DNA of 50,832 nt from contig DGIT01000117.1 in the NCBI GenBank assembly GCA_002386465.1, forward strand, positions 1-50,832, in the 5' to 3' direction. Positions 1 through 8,858 of this stretch are shown piece after piece; within the stretch, counting starts at the first letter, position 1; every line of letters starts with the position of its first letter. The DNA comes from Burkholderiales bacterium UBA4615. GTDB lineage: Bacteria > Pseudomonadota > Gammaproteobacteria > Burkholderiales > Burkholderiaceae_E. A model generated the notes under the pieces. It was not told where the DNA came from. It searched no databases and saw nothing but the letters and a program-made list of their open reading frames with translations. Both the position numbers and the translations under genes were made by a program.

Positions 1-2870
1 ACTTCGACGGCGACCAGATGGCTGTGCACGTGCCGCTGTCGCTCGAGGCACAGATGGAGGCTCGCACGCTGATGCTCGCCTCCAACAACGTCCTGTTCCC
101 CTCGAACGGCGAACCATCGATCGTCCCCTCGCAGGACATCGTGCTGGGTCTGTATTACACGACCCGCGAAAAGACCAACGCCAAGGGCGAAGGCATGATG
201 TTCGCGAACGTGTCCGAGGTGCTGCGCGCCTATGACAACCGCGAAGTCGAGCTCGGCACCAAGATCACGGTGCGTCTGACCGAATACGATCGCAATCGCG
301 ATACCGACGAGTCCACGGCGCGCCCCATCCGGGCCAACACCACGGTGGGCCGTGCCATCCTGTCCGAGATCCTGCCGCACGGGCTGCCCTTCGAGTTCAT
401 CAACAAGGCGCTCAAGAAGAAAGAGATTTCGCGGCTGATCAACGCCTCGTTCCGTCGCTGTGGTCTGCGCGATACGGTCATCTTTGCTGACCAGCTGATG
501 CAAAACGGCTTCCGGCTGGCCACGCGCGCAGGCATTTCAATTGCCATCGGCGACATGCTCGTGCCACCCCAGAAGACCACGCTGCTGGCCGCTGCCGAGC
601 ACGAGGTCAAGGAAATCGAGCAGCAGTACACCTCGGGCCTGGTCACCCAGGGCGAGCGCTACAACAAGGTGGTCGACATCTGGTCTAAGGCCGGCGACGA
701 AGTCGGCAAGGCCATGATGGATCAGCTGCGTGTGCAGAAGGTCATCGACCGCCATGGCAACGAAGTCGACCAGGAGTCGTTCAATGCCATCTACATGATG
801 GCTGACTCGGGCGCACGCGGTTCGGCTGCTCAGATCCGTCAGTTGGCTGGCATGCGCGGCCTGATGGCCAAGCCTGACGGCTCCATCATCGAGACCCCCA
901 TCACGGCGAATTTCCGTGAAGGGTTGAACGTGCTGCAGTACTTCATCTCGACGCACGGTGCGCGTAAAGGCCTGGCCGACACTGCACTGAAAACCGCCAA
1001 CTCCGGCTACCTCACCCGCCGACTGGTCGACGTCACGCAAGACCTGGTGGTGGTTGAAGACGATTGCGGCACGAGCAATGGCGTGGCCATGCGCGCGCTG
1101 GTCGAGGGCGGTGAAGTCATCGAAGCCCTGCGCGACCGGATTCTGGGTCGTGTCACCGTGGCCGAAGTGGTCAACCCCGAAACGCAAGAGACCCTGTACG
1201 AAACCGGCGTCATGCTGGACGAAGACGCGGTCGAGGCCATCGAAAAACTGGGCATCGACGAAGTGCGTGTGCGCACCCCGCTGTCTTGCGACACCCGCTA
1301 CGGTCTGTGTGCCAAGTGCTACGGGCGCGATCTGGGCCGCGGCGTGCTGGTCAACTCGGGTGAGGCGGTCGGCGTCATTGCCGCCCAGTCCATCGGCGAG
1401 CCCGGCACGCAGCTGACCATGCGCACCTTCCACATCGGCGGTGCAGCCTCGCGGGCCGCCGTGGCCAGCAGCATCGAGGCCAAGTCCAACGGCACGGTGC
1501 GCTTTACCGCCACCATGCGTTACGTCACCAACAGCAAGGGCGAGCAGGTGGTGATCTCGCGTTCCGGCGAGGTCATCATCCAGGACGACAACGCGCGCGA
1601 GCGTGAGCGTCACAAGGTGCCCTACGGCGCCATCCTGCAGGCCGGTGATGGCCTGCTGGTCAAGGCAGGCACCATCCTGGCCACCTGGGATGCACTGACC
1701 CGTCCGATCATCACCGAGTACGCAGGGACGGTGAAGTTTGAGAACGTCGAAGAAGGTGTGACGGTCGCCAAGCAGATCGACGAGGTCACTGGCCTGTCGA
1801 CTCTGGTGGTCATCGATGCCAAGCGCCGGACTCAGGCCACCAAAGGCCTGCGCCCTCAGGTCAAACTGATTGATGCCTCCGGCCAGGAAGTGCGCATTGC
1901 CGGCACCGACCACGCCGTGACCATCTCGTTCCCGGTGGGTGCGCTGATCACCATGCGCGACGGTCAGACCGTGGGCGTGGGCGAAGTGCTGGCGCGTATT
2001 CCGCAGGAATCCCAGAAGAACCGGGACATCACCGGGGGTCTGCCGCGCGTGGCCGAGCTGTTCGAGGCGCGTGCTCCGAAAGATGCCGGCATGCTCGCCG
2101 ACATCACCGGCACGGTGTCGTTCGGCAAGGACACCAAGGGCAAGCAGCGTCTGGTCATCACCGACCTCGACGGCAACCCGCATGAGTTCCTGATCCCCAA
2201 GGACAAGAACGTGCTGGTGCACGACGGCCAGGTGGTCAACAAGGGCGAGATGATCGTCGACGGCCCGGCTGATCCGCACGACATCCTGAGGCTGCTGGGC
2301 ATCGAAGCGCTGGCCCGCTACATCGTCGACGAGGTGCAGGATGTCTACCGTCTGCAGGGCGTGAAGATCAACGACAAGCACATCGAGGTGATCGTTCGCC
2401 AGATGCTGCGACGGGTGCAAGTGGTCCAGCCCGGCGATACCGGGTTCATCGTCGGTGAGCAGGTCGAGCGTTCGGAGATCCTGGACGAAAACGACAAGGC
2501 CATCGCCACCGACAAGCTGCCGGCCACCTACGAGAACATCCTGCTGGGCATCACCAAGGCGTCGCTGTCCACCGATTCGTTCATCTCTGCGGCCTCCTTC
2601 CAGGAGACCACCCGCGTGCTGACCGAAGCGGCCATCATGGGCAAGAAGGACGACCTGCGTGGCCTGAAGGAAAACGTCATCGTGGGCCGTCTCATTCCGG
2701 CCGGTACAGGCTTGGCCTACCACCGTGCGCGCCGCGAAAAAGAGTCCACCGAGGCTCAGGAGCAGCAGGCACTGGCGGCAGCCGAGGCCGCGTTCATGCA
2801 GCCCGATGAACTGGCCCGGCAACAGGCGGAAGCCGAAGCAGGTGTCGAGGGGGCAGGCGAGAACGCCTGA
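1..2870 (+). CDS. rpoC: DNA-directed RNA polymerase subunit beta' (5' truncated by the window)
   Basis: This is the catalytic beta' subunit of RNA polymerase. The reading frame is open from base 3 and begins inside the NADFDGD active-site motif; FDGD is visible and carries the Mg-binding aspartates. About 955 residues of a roughly 1400-residue protein are present. The bridge-helix/trigger-loop block lies around bases 800-1030 (GARGSAAQIRQLAGMRGLM, then FISTHGARKGLADTALKTA). The second zinc site follows, with cysteines in EDDCGT (about 1065) and SCDTRYGLCAKCYG (about 1280-1325). The C-terminus is an Ala/Glu-rich tail. The gene is complete at its 3' end and is followed 60 bp later by an intrinsic terminator. 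The in-frame ATG at 18 is internal, not the start. Identification is certain. Confidence 0.99.
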   Translation, partial: FDGDQMAVHVPLSLEAQMEARTLMLASNNVLFPSNGEPSIVPSQDIVLGLYYTTREKTNAKGEGMMFANVSEVLRAYDNREVELGTKITVRLTEYDRNRDTDESTARPIRANTTVGRAILSEILPHGLPFEFINKALKKKEISRLINASFRRCGLRDTVIFADQLMQNGFRLATRAGISIAIGDMLVPPQKTTLLAAAEHEVKEIEQQYTSGLVTQGERYNKVVDIWSKAGDEVGKAMMDQLRVQKVIDRHGNEVDQESFNAIYMMADSGARGSAAQIRQLAGMRGLMAKPDGSIIETPITANFREGLNVLQYFISTHGARKGLADTALKTANSGYLTRRLVDVTQDLVVVEDDCGTSNGVAMRALVEGGEVIEALRDRILGRVTVAEVVNPETQETLYETGVMLDEDAVEAIEKLGIDEVRVRTPLSCDTRYGLCAKCYGRDLGRGVLVNSGEAVGVIAAQSIGEPGTQLTMRTFHIGGAASRAAVASSIEAKSNGTVRFTATMRYVTNSKGEQVVISRSGEVIIQDDNARERERHKVPYGAILQAGDGLLVKAGTILATWDALTRPIITEYAGTVKFENVEEGVTVAKQIDEVTGLSTLVVIDAKRRTQATKGLRPQVKLIDASGQEVRIAGTDHAVTISFPVGALITMRDGQTVGVGEVLARIPQESQKNRDITGGLPRVAELFEARAPKDAGMLADITGTVSFGKDTKGKQRLVITDLDGNPHEFLIPKDKNVLVHDGQVVNKGEMIVDGPADPHDILRLLGIEALARYIVDEVQDVYRLQGVKINDKHIEVIVRQMLRRVQVVQPGDTGFIVGEQVERSEILDENDKAIATDKLPATYENILLGITKASLSTDSFISAASFQETTRVLTEAAIMGKKDDLRGLKENVIVGRLIPAGTGLAYHRARREKESTEAQEQQALAAAEAAFMQPDELARQQAEAEAGVEGAGENA

Positions 2871-2930
2871 ACCTGTCGGGCGGCCTGCCTCGCAGAGCCG
2901 CCTGTCAGGCTTGCCCCTTCAGGAAGATCG

Positions 2931-2955
2931 CGCCCGGCCTAGCCGGGCGTTTTTT
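2931..2955 (+). terminator. Intrinsic terminator of rpoC
   Basis: A perfect 8-bp GC stem (CGCCCGGC / GCCGGGCG) with a 3-nt loop is followed directly by six T residues, 60 bp after the rpoC stop. This is a textbook Rho-independent terminator and marks the end of the rpoBC transcription unit. The next gene starts only 13 bp later, so it is either expressed by readthrough or has a promoter that overlaps this hairpin. Confidence 0.93.
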
Positions 2956-2967
2956 ATTGGAGCAGAC

Positions 2968-3477
2968 ATGGCCACGCAATCCCCCGCACGCAGTTCACCG
3001 GACGATTCGCCCATCACCCTGGACCCACCGCGTCTGGAGCACCTATGTGATCTGCGGGTCGAGGTGGCCCAGGTCATCGACGCGGGGAGCGGACCCTTTG
3101 GCGTGCGCCGCGTTGTGCCGATCATCGGCGGCCAGGTCACGGGTGCGCGGATGCGCGGCCGTGTCCTGCCGGTCGGCGCCGACTTTCAGCTGGTCACGGG
3201 CGGGACCACCGCCCACCTGGATGCCCGCTATCTCATCGAACTGGATGACGGCGCGACGGTGTTCGTGCACAACACGGCGCTGCGCTACGCATCGCCCGCC
3301 AACCACGAGAAACTGCTGCGCGGCGAGACGGTGCCGCCCGAAGAAGTTTATTTCAGCGGCCAGCCGCGGTTTGAAACCGGCGATCCGCGCTGGGCGTGGC
3401 TGAGCGACCGGCAGTTCGTTGCACGAGGCCGCCGTGCCGAGCGCGCGGTGTTGCTCAGCATGTGGCTGCTTGCCTGA
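2968..3477 (+). CDS. DUF3237 (UPF0311) family protein
   Basis: The product has 169 residues and no signal peptide or membrane segment. It resembles the DUF3237/UPF0311 family: an N-terminal block PPRLEHLCDLRVEV, a glycine-rich strand (VPIIGGQVTGARMRGRVLP), then LDARYLIELDDGATVFVHN, and a C-terminal RFETGDPRWAWL block. The function of the family is not established; a small beta-barrel cytoplasmic protein is likely. The ATG at 2968 was chosen because longer frames would run through the rpoC terminator. It starts 13 bp after that hairpin. It appears to be a single-gene unit with no functional link to the extracellular genes downstream. Confidence 0.8.
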   Translation: MATQSPARSSPDDSPITLDPPRLEHLCDLRVEVAQVIDAGSGPFGVRRVVPIIGGQVTGARMRGRVLPVGADFQLVTGGTTAHLDARYLIELDDGATVFVHNTALRYASPANHEKLLRGETVPPEEVYFSGQPRFETGDPRWAWLSDRQFVARGRRAERAVLLSMWLLA

Positions 3478-3530
3478 CTCAGGTTGACCAGCCTCAATCG
3501 CTCGTAGGATGACTGACGGCTCTTCGGAAT

Positions 3531-3548
3531 GTTGATCCGGTTGATCTA
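3531..3548 (+). promoter_or_regulatory. Tandem 9-bp motif upstream of the ankyrin gene (candidate operator)
   Basis: Two adjacent 9-mers, GTTGATCCG and GTTGATCTA, form a direct repeat ending 129 bp before the ATG at 3677. The same 18-bp arrangement (about RTTGATCCG then RTYGGTCYA) occurs upstream of four other transcription units in this window. A related 9-mer, GTTGACCAG, lies at 3483-3491. The direct repeat is seen in the sequence; its role as an operator is inferred. Confidence 0.5.
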
Positions 3549-3676
3549 AGCACTGCTCTGCACTCGATACCGTTCGGCCCCGTGCCATGCTGGGTACGCT
3601 TCACCCTTGCATCGTCGTCGTTGTGTGGCGCTCCACAATCGCACGTTATTCATTCGTTGCGTATGGGAGCCCGACC

Positions 3677-4528
3677 ATGTCTCGACTCTTGACCTGCGCG
3701 GCTGCAGCAGCCCTTGCCGTGGGGTGGGTCGACCTGGCAAGCGCTCAGGCCGCCAAGACTGCACTGATCTCTGCCGGCGAATTGCGCATGGGATCATCAG
3801 ACCTGCAGCAGGATGCTCCATTCGGCCCGCCTGGGCCTGTGGTCGTCCAGCGGGCCGCAGGCCGACCAGTGGCTGCAGCCGAGGTGCCCAACGTGACGCG
3901 CGGCGGCTTGTTTCGCGCACTCAGCGACACGGGCCTCCTTGCCGAGCGTCTGGTGGCCGAAGTGCCCGGCGGCTCTCGCGATGCGGTGCGCAAGCTTCTG
4001 GACGAAGGTGCAAGCCCTGATGCAGTCAATGCCAAGGGCCAATCGGCATTGACCGAGGCTATTCGCCACGATCACGTGCAGATCGTGCGCCTCCTGCTTG
4101 AGCGGGGCGCCCATCCTGATCTTGGCGACCGAACCGGCCACACGCCTCTGACGCTTGCCATTGCGCGGGAGCGCGACGACCTGGTCGAACAACTCCTGCG
4201 TGCCGGCGCATCCCCGGCCCCGGCCGACAGTGCGGCTCTGGCGCCTCTGGTCTGGGCAGCGAGTCTGGATCGGCCACGGTCGATCGACCAGCTCATGCGT
4301 GCCGGCGCGGCATCGCGCACAAAACCAAGTACTGGCCCCGCGCTGCATGCATGCGCCCGTACCGGCGCACTTCGCGCCTGCGAGCGCTTGCTCGACTGGG
4401 GTGCCGATCCTGTCGCCGTAGACAAGAGCGGCCAATCGGCTGTGATGCTCGCATCACAACGGCAAGACGATGCCATGTTGGCGCTCCTGCGCGCACCACG
4501 CAGTGCTGCAGTGACAGCCAGCCGCTGA
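3677..4528 (+). CDS. Secreted ankyrin-repeat protein
   Basis: The product has 283 residues. A signal peptide is visible (MSRLLTCAAAAALAVGW, probable cleavage after ASA near residue 23). After a low-complexity linker, about five ankyrin repeats run from roughly residue 95 to 270, with repeated LLDEGASPDAVNAKGQSALTEA-like, LLERGAHPDLGDRTGHTPL-like and LLDWGADPVAVDKSGQSA-like units. Ankyrin repeats are protein-binding scaffolds, so a periplasmic interaction role is likely; the partner is unknown. ATG 3677 was chosen because it is preceded by GGGAG and opens a good signal peptide; a longer frame from 3587 lacks both. The gene stands alone behind the 18-bp tandem motif at 3531. Confidence 0.85.
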   Translation: MSRLLTCAAAAALAVGWVDLASAQAAKTALISAGELRMGSSDLQQDAPFGPPGPVVVQRAAGRPVAAAEVPNVTRGGLFRALSDTGLLAERLVAEVPGGSRDAVRKLLDEGASPDAVNAKGQSALTEAIRHDHVQIVRLLLERGAHPDLGDRTGHTPLTLAIARERDDLVEQLLRAGASPAPADSAALAPLVWAASLDRPRSIDQLMRAGAASRTKPSTGPALHACARTGALRACERLLDWGADPVAVDKSGQSAVMLASQRQDDAMLALLRAPRSAAVTASR

Positions 4529-4702
4529 ATCGTCTTCATTCTGAAGCATTGAGCCGGCGTTAGCGCTGGCTGCATCAACGCGATAGTCCGAAGGCACCAG
4601 CGCACAGGCAGTACCGTGCACCGCCAGTTCATCGCGCACTTCCAGAATTCTTCCTGAGGCAGCGAATTTCTTCGCCTCGCCCAAACAATTTCTGGAGGCT
4701 CT

Positions 4703-5557
4703 ATGCACATTCGTCAATCCGCGGTCGCCGTCATGCTCGCGATCGCATCCATCGGCGCGGCACACGCCGCCATCACCAACAACGACGCAGCCGGCGGCAG
4801 CGAGCTGTACTTGGTCGCCAATAAAGTGAGCGCCGGTGTTTCTTACACCTACACGTTTGACACTGGACTCTCGTTCGCTTCGTTCCTGCCGGGCGCCGCA
4901 GCAGCGCAGGCCAACCAATTGTTCAACCTTGCTGGCGACAGCAACTGGACCAGCTTCCTGAGCCAGGCAGGTGGTGCGACAGGTGTGAAGTGGGCCGTCT
5001 ACGGCGGCAACAACGCCGACTCGGGAACCGCCGGTGGCCAGCAAATCATGATGACCACCAACAAGGTGAACACCGTCATGGTTGGCACCACGTCCACCAA
5101 CCGTCTCAACGACACACGGATGAACACCGGTCTGCAAAACACAGCAGTCTTCCTGAACGCCACGAACCAGCTCGGTACGCATGCCACACAGGCCAATGGC
5201 TCCAGCCTGAACTCAGGTACGGGCTCGGCTGACTACGGCACTGGCAAGCAGAACCTTTTTGGTGCTCAGTACACCGCGACATTCGCACCGGCCAACAATA
5301 TTGGTAGCGAGGCCCGCTTCGCGCTGGTTGAAAACACACTGGCCACCACTGCAAGCGTCACCAACTACTCGACTGCTGGCGCCGCCATTGCTGACATGAC
5401 CGACCCGGGTGTCGCGACATGGCTGCTGTCGAATGACGGCACGCTGAGCTACACCGCTGCTGTGGCCGCCGTTCCCGAGCCCGGTGAGTGGGCCTTCATG
5501 ATGGCCGGCTTCGGTCTGGTGGGCATGATCGCCCGCCGCCGCGCCGCCCGCGCCTGA
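4703..5557 (+). CDS. PEP-CTERM sorting-signal protein (284 aa)
   Basis: This is an exported protein destined for exosortase processing. It has a signal peptide at residues 1-22 (ending AAHA), then a Thr/Asn/Ala-rich body of about 230 residues. The C-terminal tripartite signal starts near residue 257: VPEPGEW, the hydrophobic AFMMAGFGLVGMI, then ARRRAARA. In the PEP-CTERM system this tail is cut at the inner membrane by an exosortase; XrtB, encoded at 31942, is the obvious candidate. GGAGG lies 8 bp upstream of the ATG. The body matches no domain I recognise; a matrix or surface protein is likely. It is 41 bp upstream of the next secreted gene and probably cotranscribed with it. Confidence 0.93.
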   Translation: MHIRQSAVAVMLAIASIGAAHAAITNNDAAGGSELYLVANKVSAGVSYTYTFDTGLSFASFLPGAAAAQANQLFNLAGDSNWTSFLSQAGGATGVKWAVYGGNNADSGTAGGQQIMMTTNKVNTVMVGTTSTNRLNDTRMNTGLQNTAVFLNATNQLGTHATQANGSSLNSGTGSADYGTGKQNLFGAQYTATFAPANNIGSEARFALVENTLATTASVTNYSTAGAAIADMTDPGVATWLLSNDGTLSYTAAVAAVPEPGEWAFMMAGFGLVGMIARRRAARA

Positions 5558-5598
5558 TTCCAATCGCACTCCACAACACTTATCCCTAAGGATCAGAA

Positions 5599-7002
5599 AT
5601 GACCCGTACGCTTATCAGCGCAGGCCTCGTCGCCGCCTTCGGTCTGTCCGGCAATGCATTCGCGCAGGCAATTTCGCCGGCCGATGCCGCCGCCGCACCT
5701 ACCCAGATCTTCCTGTCGGGTGCAACTGCCCCCGCAACCATTGTTCGCAACGTTGTCAAATCGACGATGTGCCCGAGCGGCTTCGCCGAGTTCAGCAACG
5801 GTTCGAAGTTTTACGCGATCGCTTGCAACTCATCGGTCACCGGTGGCAACGCGGTGTTCTACTACACCTCGTTGGGCTCGAACTTCGGTGTTCAGCCGGT
5901 GCTCTACAACGGCACGGGCGTTGCAACCCCCAAGCTGAAGGTTTCCTCCTGCCCGACCCAGGCTTCTGCAACCAACCAAACTTGCACCGGTATCACCACC
6001 GCTGCCGAGTCCACCATTCCTGATGTCGGCGTATCGGATATCGCCCCGAGCGGTTTCGTTGGCGCCAATGTGCCGACGGCCGCCGCGCTGGATCGTGAGT
6101 TCAACTCGACTTTCGGCGGCAACTTCGCCAGCTACTCGGCCCTGTACTCGGCGCTTCAGCAGGACGCCACCAGCAGCGAAAGCAACGTGATCACTCCGAT
6201 CAATGGTGTGGTATTTAACGTGGCCATGAGCAATGCGCTCGCGACCGCGCTGGGCGGCACCGCCAATAGCATTCCAGTTGGCATCGGCAGCACGCAGAGC
6301 CTGCCTTCAACCGTGATCCGCGCGATCATGCGAGGTGACTTCGCAACCGGCAATGCTGCGCTGACGGCGATCGGTATCAACCCGAGCACCGTGACCGCCG
6401 CCACCAAGTTTGCTGTGTGCTCGCGCCCTGCCACGTCGGGCACCAAGGCCTGGGCCAACTTGTTCTTCCTCGGCGGCGATGCTCCCAAAGCTGAAAATGC
6501 TGTGGTGGGTACAGGCGGCGACTGGAAGGGCAACACCTCGGCGACCGCAGGCGTGACCCGGTCCATCGCCTTTGTCGAGAACCTTGGTTCTTCGGACGTT
6601 CGTGCCTGCCTGACCCAGGCCAGCACACAGGGCATTCCCGCCATCGGCATTATCAGCGCCGAGAGCTCCAACAAGCCCAACGGAGGATCCAACACCTACG
6701 CGTTCGGCCGGATCGACGGTGTCTATCCCGACAACGCAGCCGTAGATGACCGCATCAACGTGCGTTCGGGCCTCTACACCTATGTGGGCGAGGCGACATT
6801 CAACCAGCGCTCTGCGCTGGCCGACGAGCCGCAAAGCATTGTCACGGCGATCACCGATGCGCTGAATTCCAGCACTGTCTGCTCCAGCCCCGGCTCGGTC
6901 ACCTTGCCCGACGGCACCAGCGGCAACGCAACCGGCTGCGAAATCCGCTGGACCCGTGGCGGTATCCCGACGAATCGCGCCTACAACGTGACTGGCGAGT
7001 GA
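5599..7002 (+). CDS. Secreted protein, possibly phosphate-binding-protein-like fold
   Basis: The product has 467 residues with a clear signal peptide (MTRTLISAGLVAAFGLSGNAFAQA). The mature part starts with TQIFLSGATAPATIVRNVV, reminiscent of the first strand and helix of PstS-like periplasmic binding proteins (a GAGA/SGAT-type loop). Later it has PDVGVSDIAPSGFVGAN and a late TDALNSSTVCSSPG segment. Several cysteines suggest disulfides. I do not recognise a characterised family, so the binding-protein resemblance is only an inference. There is no PEP-CTERM tail and no permease gene nearby. It follows the PEP-CTERM gene by 41 bp and ends in a strong terminator, so the two form a short unit next to the two-partner secretion locus. 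Confidence 0.6.
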   Translation: MTRTLISAGLVAAFGLSGNAFAQAISPADAAAAPTQIFLSGATAPATIVRNVVKSTMCPSGFAEFSNGSKFYAIACNSSVTGGNAVFYYTSLGSNFGVQPVLYNGTGVATPKLKVSSCPTQASATNQTCTGITTAAESTIPDVGVSDIAPSGFVGANVPTAAALDREFNSTFGGNFASYSALYSALQQDATSSESNVITPINGVVFNVAMSNALATALGGTANSIPVGIGSTQSLPSTVIRAIMRGDFATGNAALTAIGINPSTVTAATKFAVCSRPATSGTKAWANLFFLGGDAPKAENAVVGTGGDWKGNTSATAGVTRSIAFVENLGSSDVRACLTQASTQGIPAIGIISAESSNKPNGGSNTYAFGRIDGVYPDNAAVDDRINVRSGLYTYVGEATFNQRSALADEPQSIVTAITDALNSSTVCSSPGSVTLPDGTSGNATGCEIRWTRGGIPTNRAYNVTGE

Positions 7003-7055
7003 TCTGCCAAGTCTGACGTGTTCGGTTGAACCGGGGCCATCGGCCCCGCTCCCGA

Positions 7056-7082
7056 GGCCCCGGAATTTTCGGGGCCTTTTTT
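7056..7082 (+). terminator. Intrinsic terminator after the secreted binding-like protein
   Basis: A perfect 7-bp stem GGCCCCG / CGGGGCC with a GAATTTT loop is followed by six T. Immediately upstream, 7032-7048 forms another perfect 7-bp hairpin (CGGGGCC, loop ATC, GGCCCCG) built of the same words. The four segments can pair in more than one way. The terminator separates the unit ending at 7002 from the two-partner secretion genes. Confidence 0.92.
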
Positions 7083-7094
7083 GTTCAGGCGTGC

Positions 7095-7112
7095 GATGCC
7101 GATCGGATCAAT
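7095..7112 (-). promoter_or_regulatory. Tandem 9-bp motif upstream of tpsB (candidate operator, inverted)
   Basis: Read on the minus strand this is ATTGATCCG followed by ATCGGCATC, preceded by a further related 9-mer CTCAATCCG (7113-7121). On the plus strand a second CCGATCGG occurs at 7132-7139. The site ends 112 bp before the TpsB ATG at 7224 and is inverted relative to the other four copies. The motif is seen in the sequence; regulation is inferred. Confidence 0.45.
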
Positions 7113-7223
7113 CGGATTGAGAGTGACCACTCCGATCGGGACTTAGGCAGAGCGAATTCGCAATATCGATCTCCTACACTCGGCCCGCTCCTTGGATTCC
7201 GTTTGCTCAGCGTTCATACCCTA

Positions 7224-8858
7224 ATGCCTGTCCTAAGTCTTTGTCGTGTGTTCAGCCTTGCCGTGCTTGCATCTCTCGCGATGCTTGTGATGGCAGTGCC
7301 TGCCCGCGCACAGGCGCAAACACAAGCGCAAACACAAGCTCAGGCTCCGGCACCTGCGCAAACATCTGAACCTGCATCCAACGCTCGCTTCGATGTCATC
7401 GAGTTCGTGGTTGAAGGCAACAGCGTCCTGTCCGAGGCGATGATCGAGCGTGCGGTCTACCCGTTCATGGGTGAGGGCAAGACCCTGTCAGATGTCGACA
7501 GCGCGCGGGCAGCGCTGGAGTTGGCCTATCGCGACCGCGGCTATCTGGGCGTGTCGGTGCTCATTCCCGAGCAGCAGGTGCGCGATGGCATCGTTCGATT
7601 GGAAGTGGTCGAGGCCCGTGTCGAGCGCACGCGCGTGCGGGATGCGAAGTACACCTCGCCGGCCTGGGTGGGCGCGCAAGTCCCTTCGGTTGCGCAAGGC
7701 ACCGTGCCCAACTTCAATGACTTCGAGCGCGAGCTGGCGGCACTCAATCGCAGCGGACTTCTGACAGCGACCCCCATGTTGCGACCTGGCCGTGGCGTGG
7801 GGCAACTGGACGTCGACCTCACACTTGAAGACCGTAAGCCATGGTCGGTCGGGGTCGAGCTCAACAATAACGCGGCGGTCAACACCACACCCCTGCGCCT
7901 CGGTCTTTCTGCGCGCCACAACAACCTGTTCGAACGCCGACATTCGGCTGGCATTCAGCTGGTGACCTCGCCTGAAGACACGTCGCAGGTGCGCCTAGGT
8001 GTCTTCAACTACGGGATTCCGCTTGGCGGCCCGGACGATGCCACGCTGGCGCTGTATGCGGTGCGAGCCAACAGCGACACACCCACCTCGATCGGTGGCA
8101 TCACGGTGGTCGGTAAGCAGTCGATTGTCGGTCTGCGCTATATCAAGCCCTTGCGTGAACGGTATGGCTTGCTCCACTCGCTGACACTGGGCGTCGATCA
8201 CAAGCAGCTCGACCAGGCCGACCTGACTGCGCAGAGTGGCTTCAGCCGCGTGACCTACCTGCCCTTCACAGTGGGCTACAGCGCGATCGCGGCGCGCGAC
8301 AAGAGCCAGACTCAGGCCGATGTCTCCATGGGACTGTCGATCCGAGGCGTCGGTAATGACGAAGAAGAATTCGCGCAGCGCAGATACCAGGGCAGTGCGA
8401 GTTATGTGCAAGTCCGCAGCGATCTCAGCCACGAGCATCGATTTGCCGGCTGGTCGATTCGAGGCCGCGTGGCTGGTCAATATGCGAATCAGCCGTTGAT
8501 TCCGTCGGAGCAATATGCCATTGGCGGGGCCGCTACGGTGCGCGGCTATTACGACTCCGAGCAGCTGGGCGACCTTGGCTTGCTGGCCAGCGTAGAAGCG
8601 CGCTGGCGAAACTTCCAACCCTTTGAGTCGATCACGTTCTTGCCGCTGGTGTTCCTGGATGCGGGCGATGTTCGGATCCGAGATCCGCTTCCTGAGCAGA
8701 CCAGCCGATTCAAGCTGGCCAGTGTTGGCGTCGGCTTCAGATCGCGGCTGTGGTCACGCGCCTCACTGAGCTTCGATGTAGCGCGCGCATTGACCTCTGC
8801 GACCTTCACCCGCGAGGGTGATGTGCGCGTGCATTTCCGACTGGTGGCGGAGTTCTGA
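7224..8858 (+). CDS. Two-partner secretion outer-membrane transporter, ShlB/FhaC/HecB family (TpsB)
   Basis: The product has 544 residues. It exports the giant partner protein encoded directly downstream. A signal peptide (ending ARA near residue 30) is followed by a Gln/Ala/Thr/Pro linker, then POTRA-type domains. The first is FDVIEFVVEGNSVL...YRDRGYLGVSVLIPEQQVRDGIVRLEVVEARV-like, roughly residues 52-130. The 16-strand barrel follows from about 210. The family's L6-loop motif VRGY is present near residue 437 (ATVRGYYDSEQL). ATG 7224 was chosen because the longer frame from 7026 runs through the terminator. The stop overlaps the next start as TGATG, implying tight co-translation with the exoprotein. 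Confidence 0.95.
   Translation: MPVLSLCRVFSLAVLASLAMLVMAVPARAQAQTQAQTQAQAPAPAQTSEPASNARFDVIEFVVEGNSVLSEAMIERAVYPFMGEGKTLSDVDSARAALELAYRDRGYLGVSVLIPEQQVRDGIVRLEVVEARVERTRVRDAKYTSPAWVGAQVPSVAQGTVPNFNDFERELAALNRSGLLTATPMLRPGRGVGQLDVDLTLEDRKPWSVGVELNNNAAVNTTPLRLGLSARHNNLFERRHSAGIQLVTSPEDTSQVRLGVFNYGIPLGGPDDATLALYAVRANSDTPTSIGGITVVGKQSIVGLRYIKPLRERYGLLHSLTLGVDHKQLDQADLTAQSGFSRVTYLPFTVGYSAIAARDKSQTQADVSMGLSIRGVGNDEEEFAQRRYQGSASYVQVRSDLSHEHRFAGWSIRGRVAGQYANQPLIPSEQYAIGGAATVRGYYDSEQLGDLGLLASVEARWRNFQPFESITFLPLVFLDAGDVRIRDPLPEQTSRFKLASVGVGFRSRLWSRASLSFDVARALTSATFTREGDVRVHFRLVAEF
7314..7337 (+). repeat. Tandem 12-bp repeat in the TpsB linker
   Basis: Two perfect copies of GCGCAAACACAA encode an alternating Gln/Ala/Thr linker between the signal peptide and the first POTRA domain. 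Copy-number change here would stay in frame and only alter linker length. Confidence 0.8.

Noticed and set aside
537..2822. 761-codon open frame antisense to rpoC
   Set aside because: It mirrors the codon pattern of a highly conserved gene; long antisense frames are common in GC-rich DNA, and no domain or ribosome binding site supports it.
2725..2967. Upstream extension of the DUF3237 frame
   Set aside because: It overlaps the rpoC end in another frame and reads through a perfect terminator; family similarity begins only after 2968.
4529..4702. Sigma-54 type promoter upstream of the PEP-CTERM gene
   Set aside because: A GG-N10-GC pair exists (TGGCTGCATCAACGC) but the -12 element is poor, and no comparable element was found upstream of the other PEP-CTERM genes.
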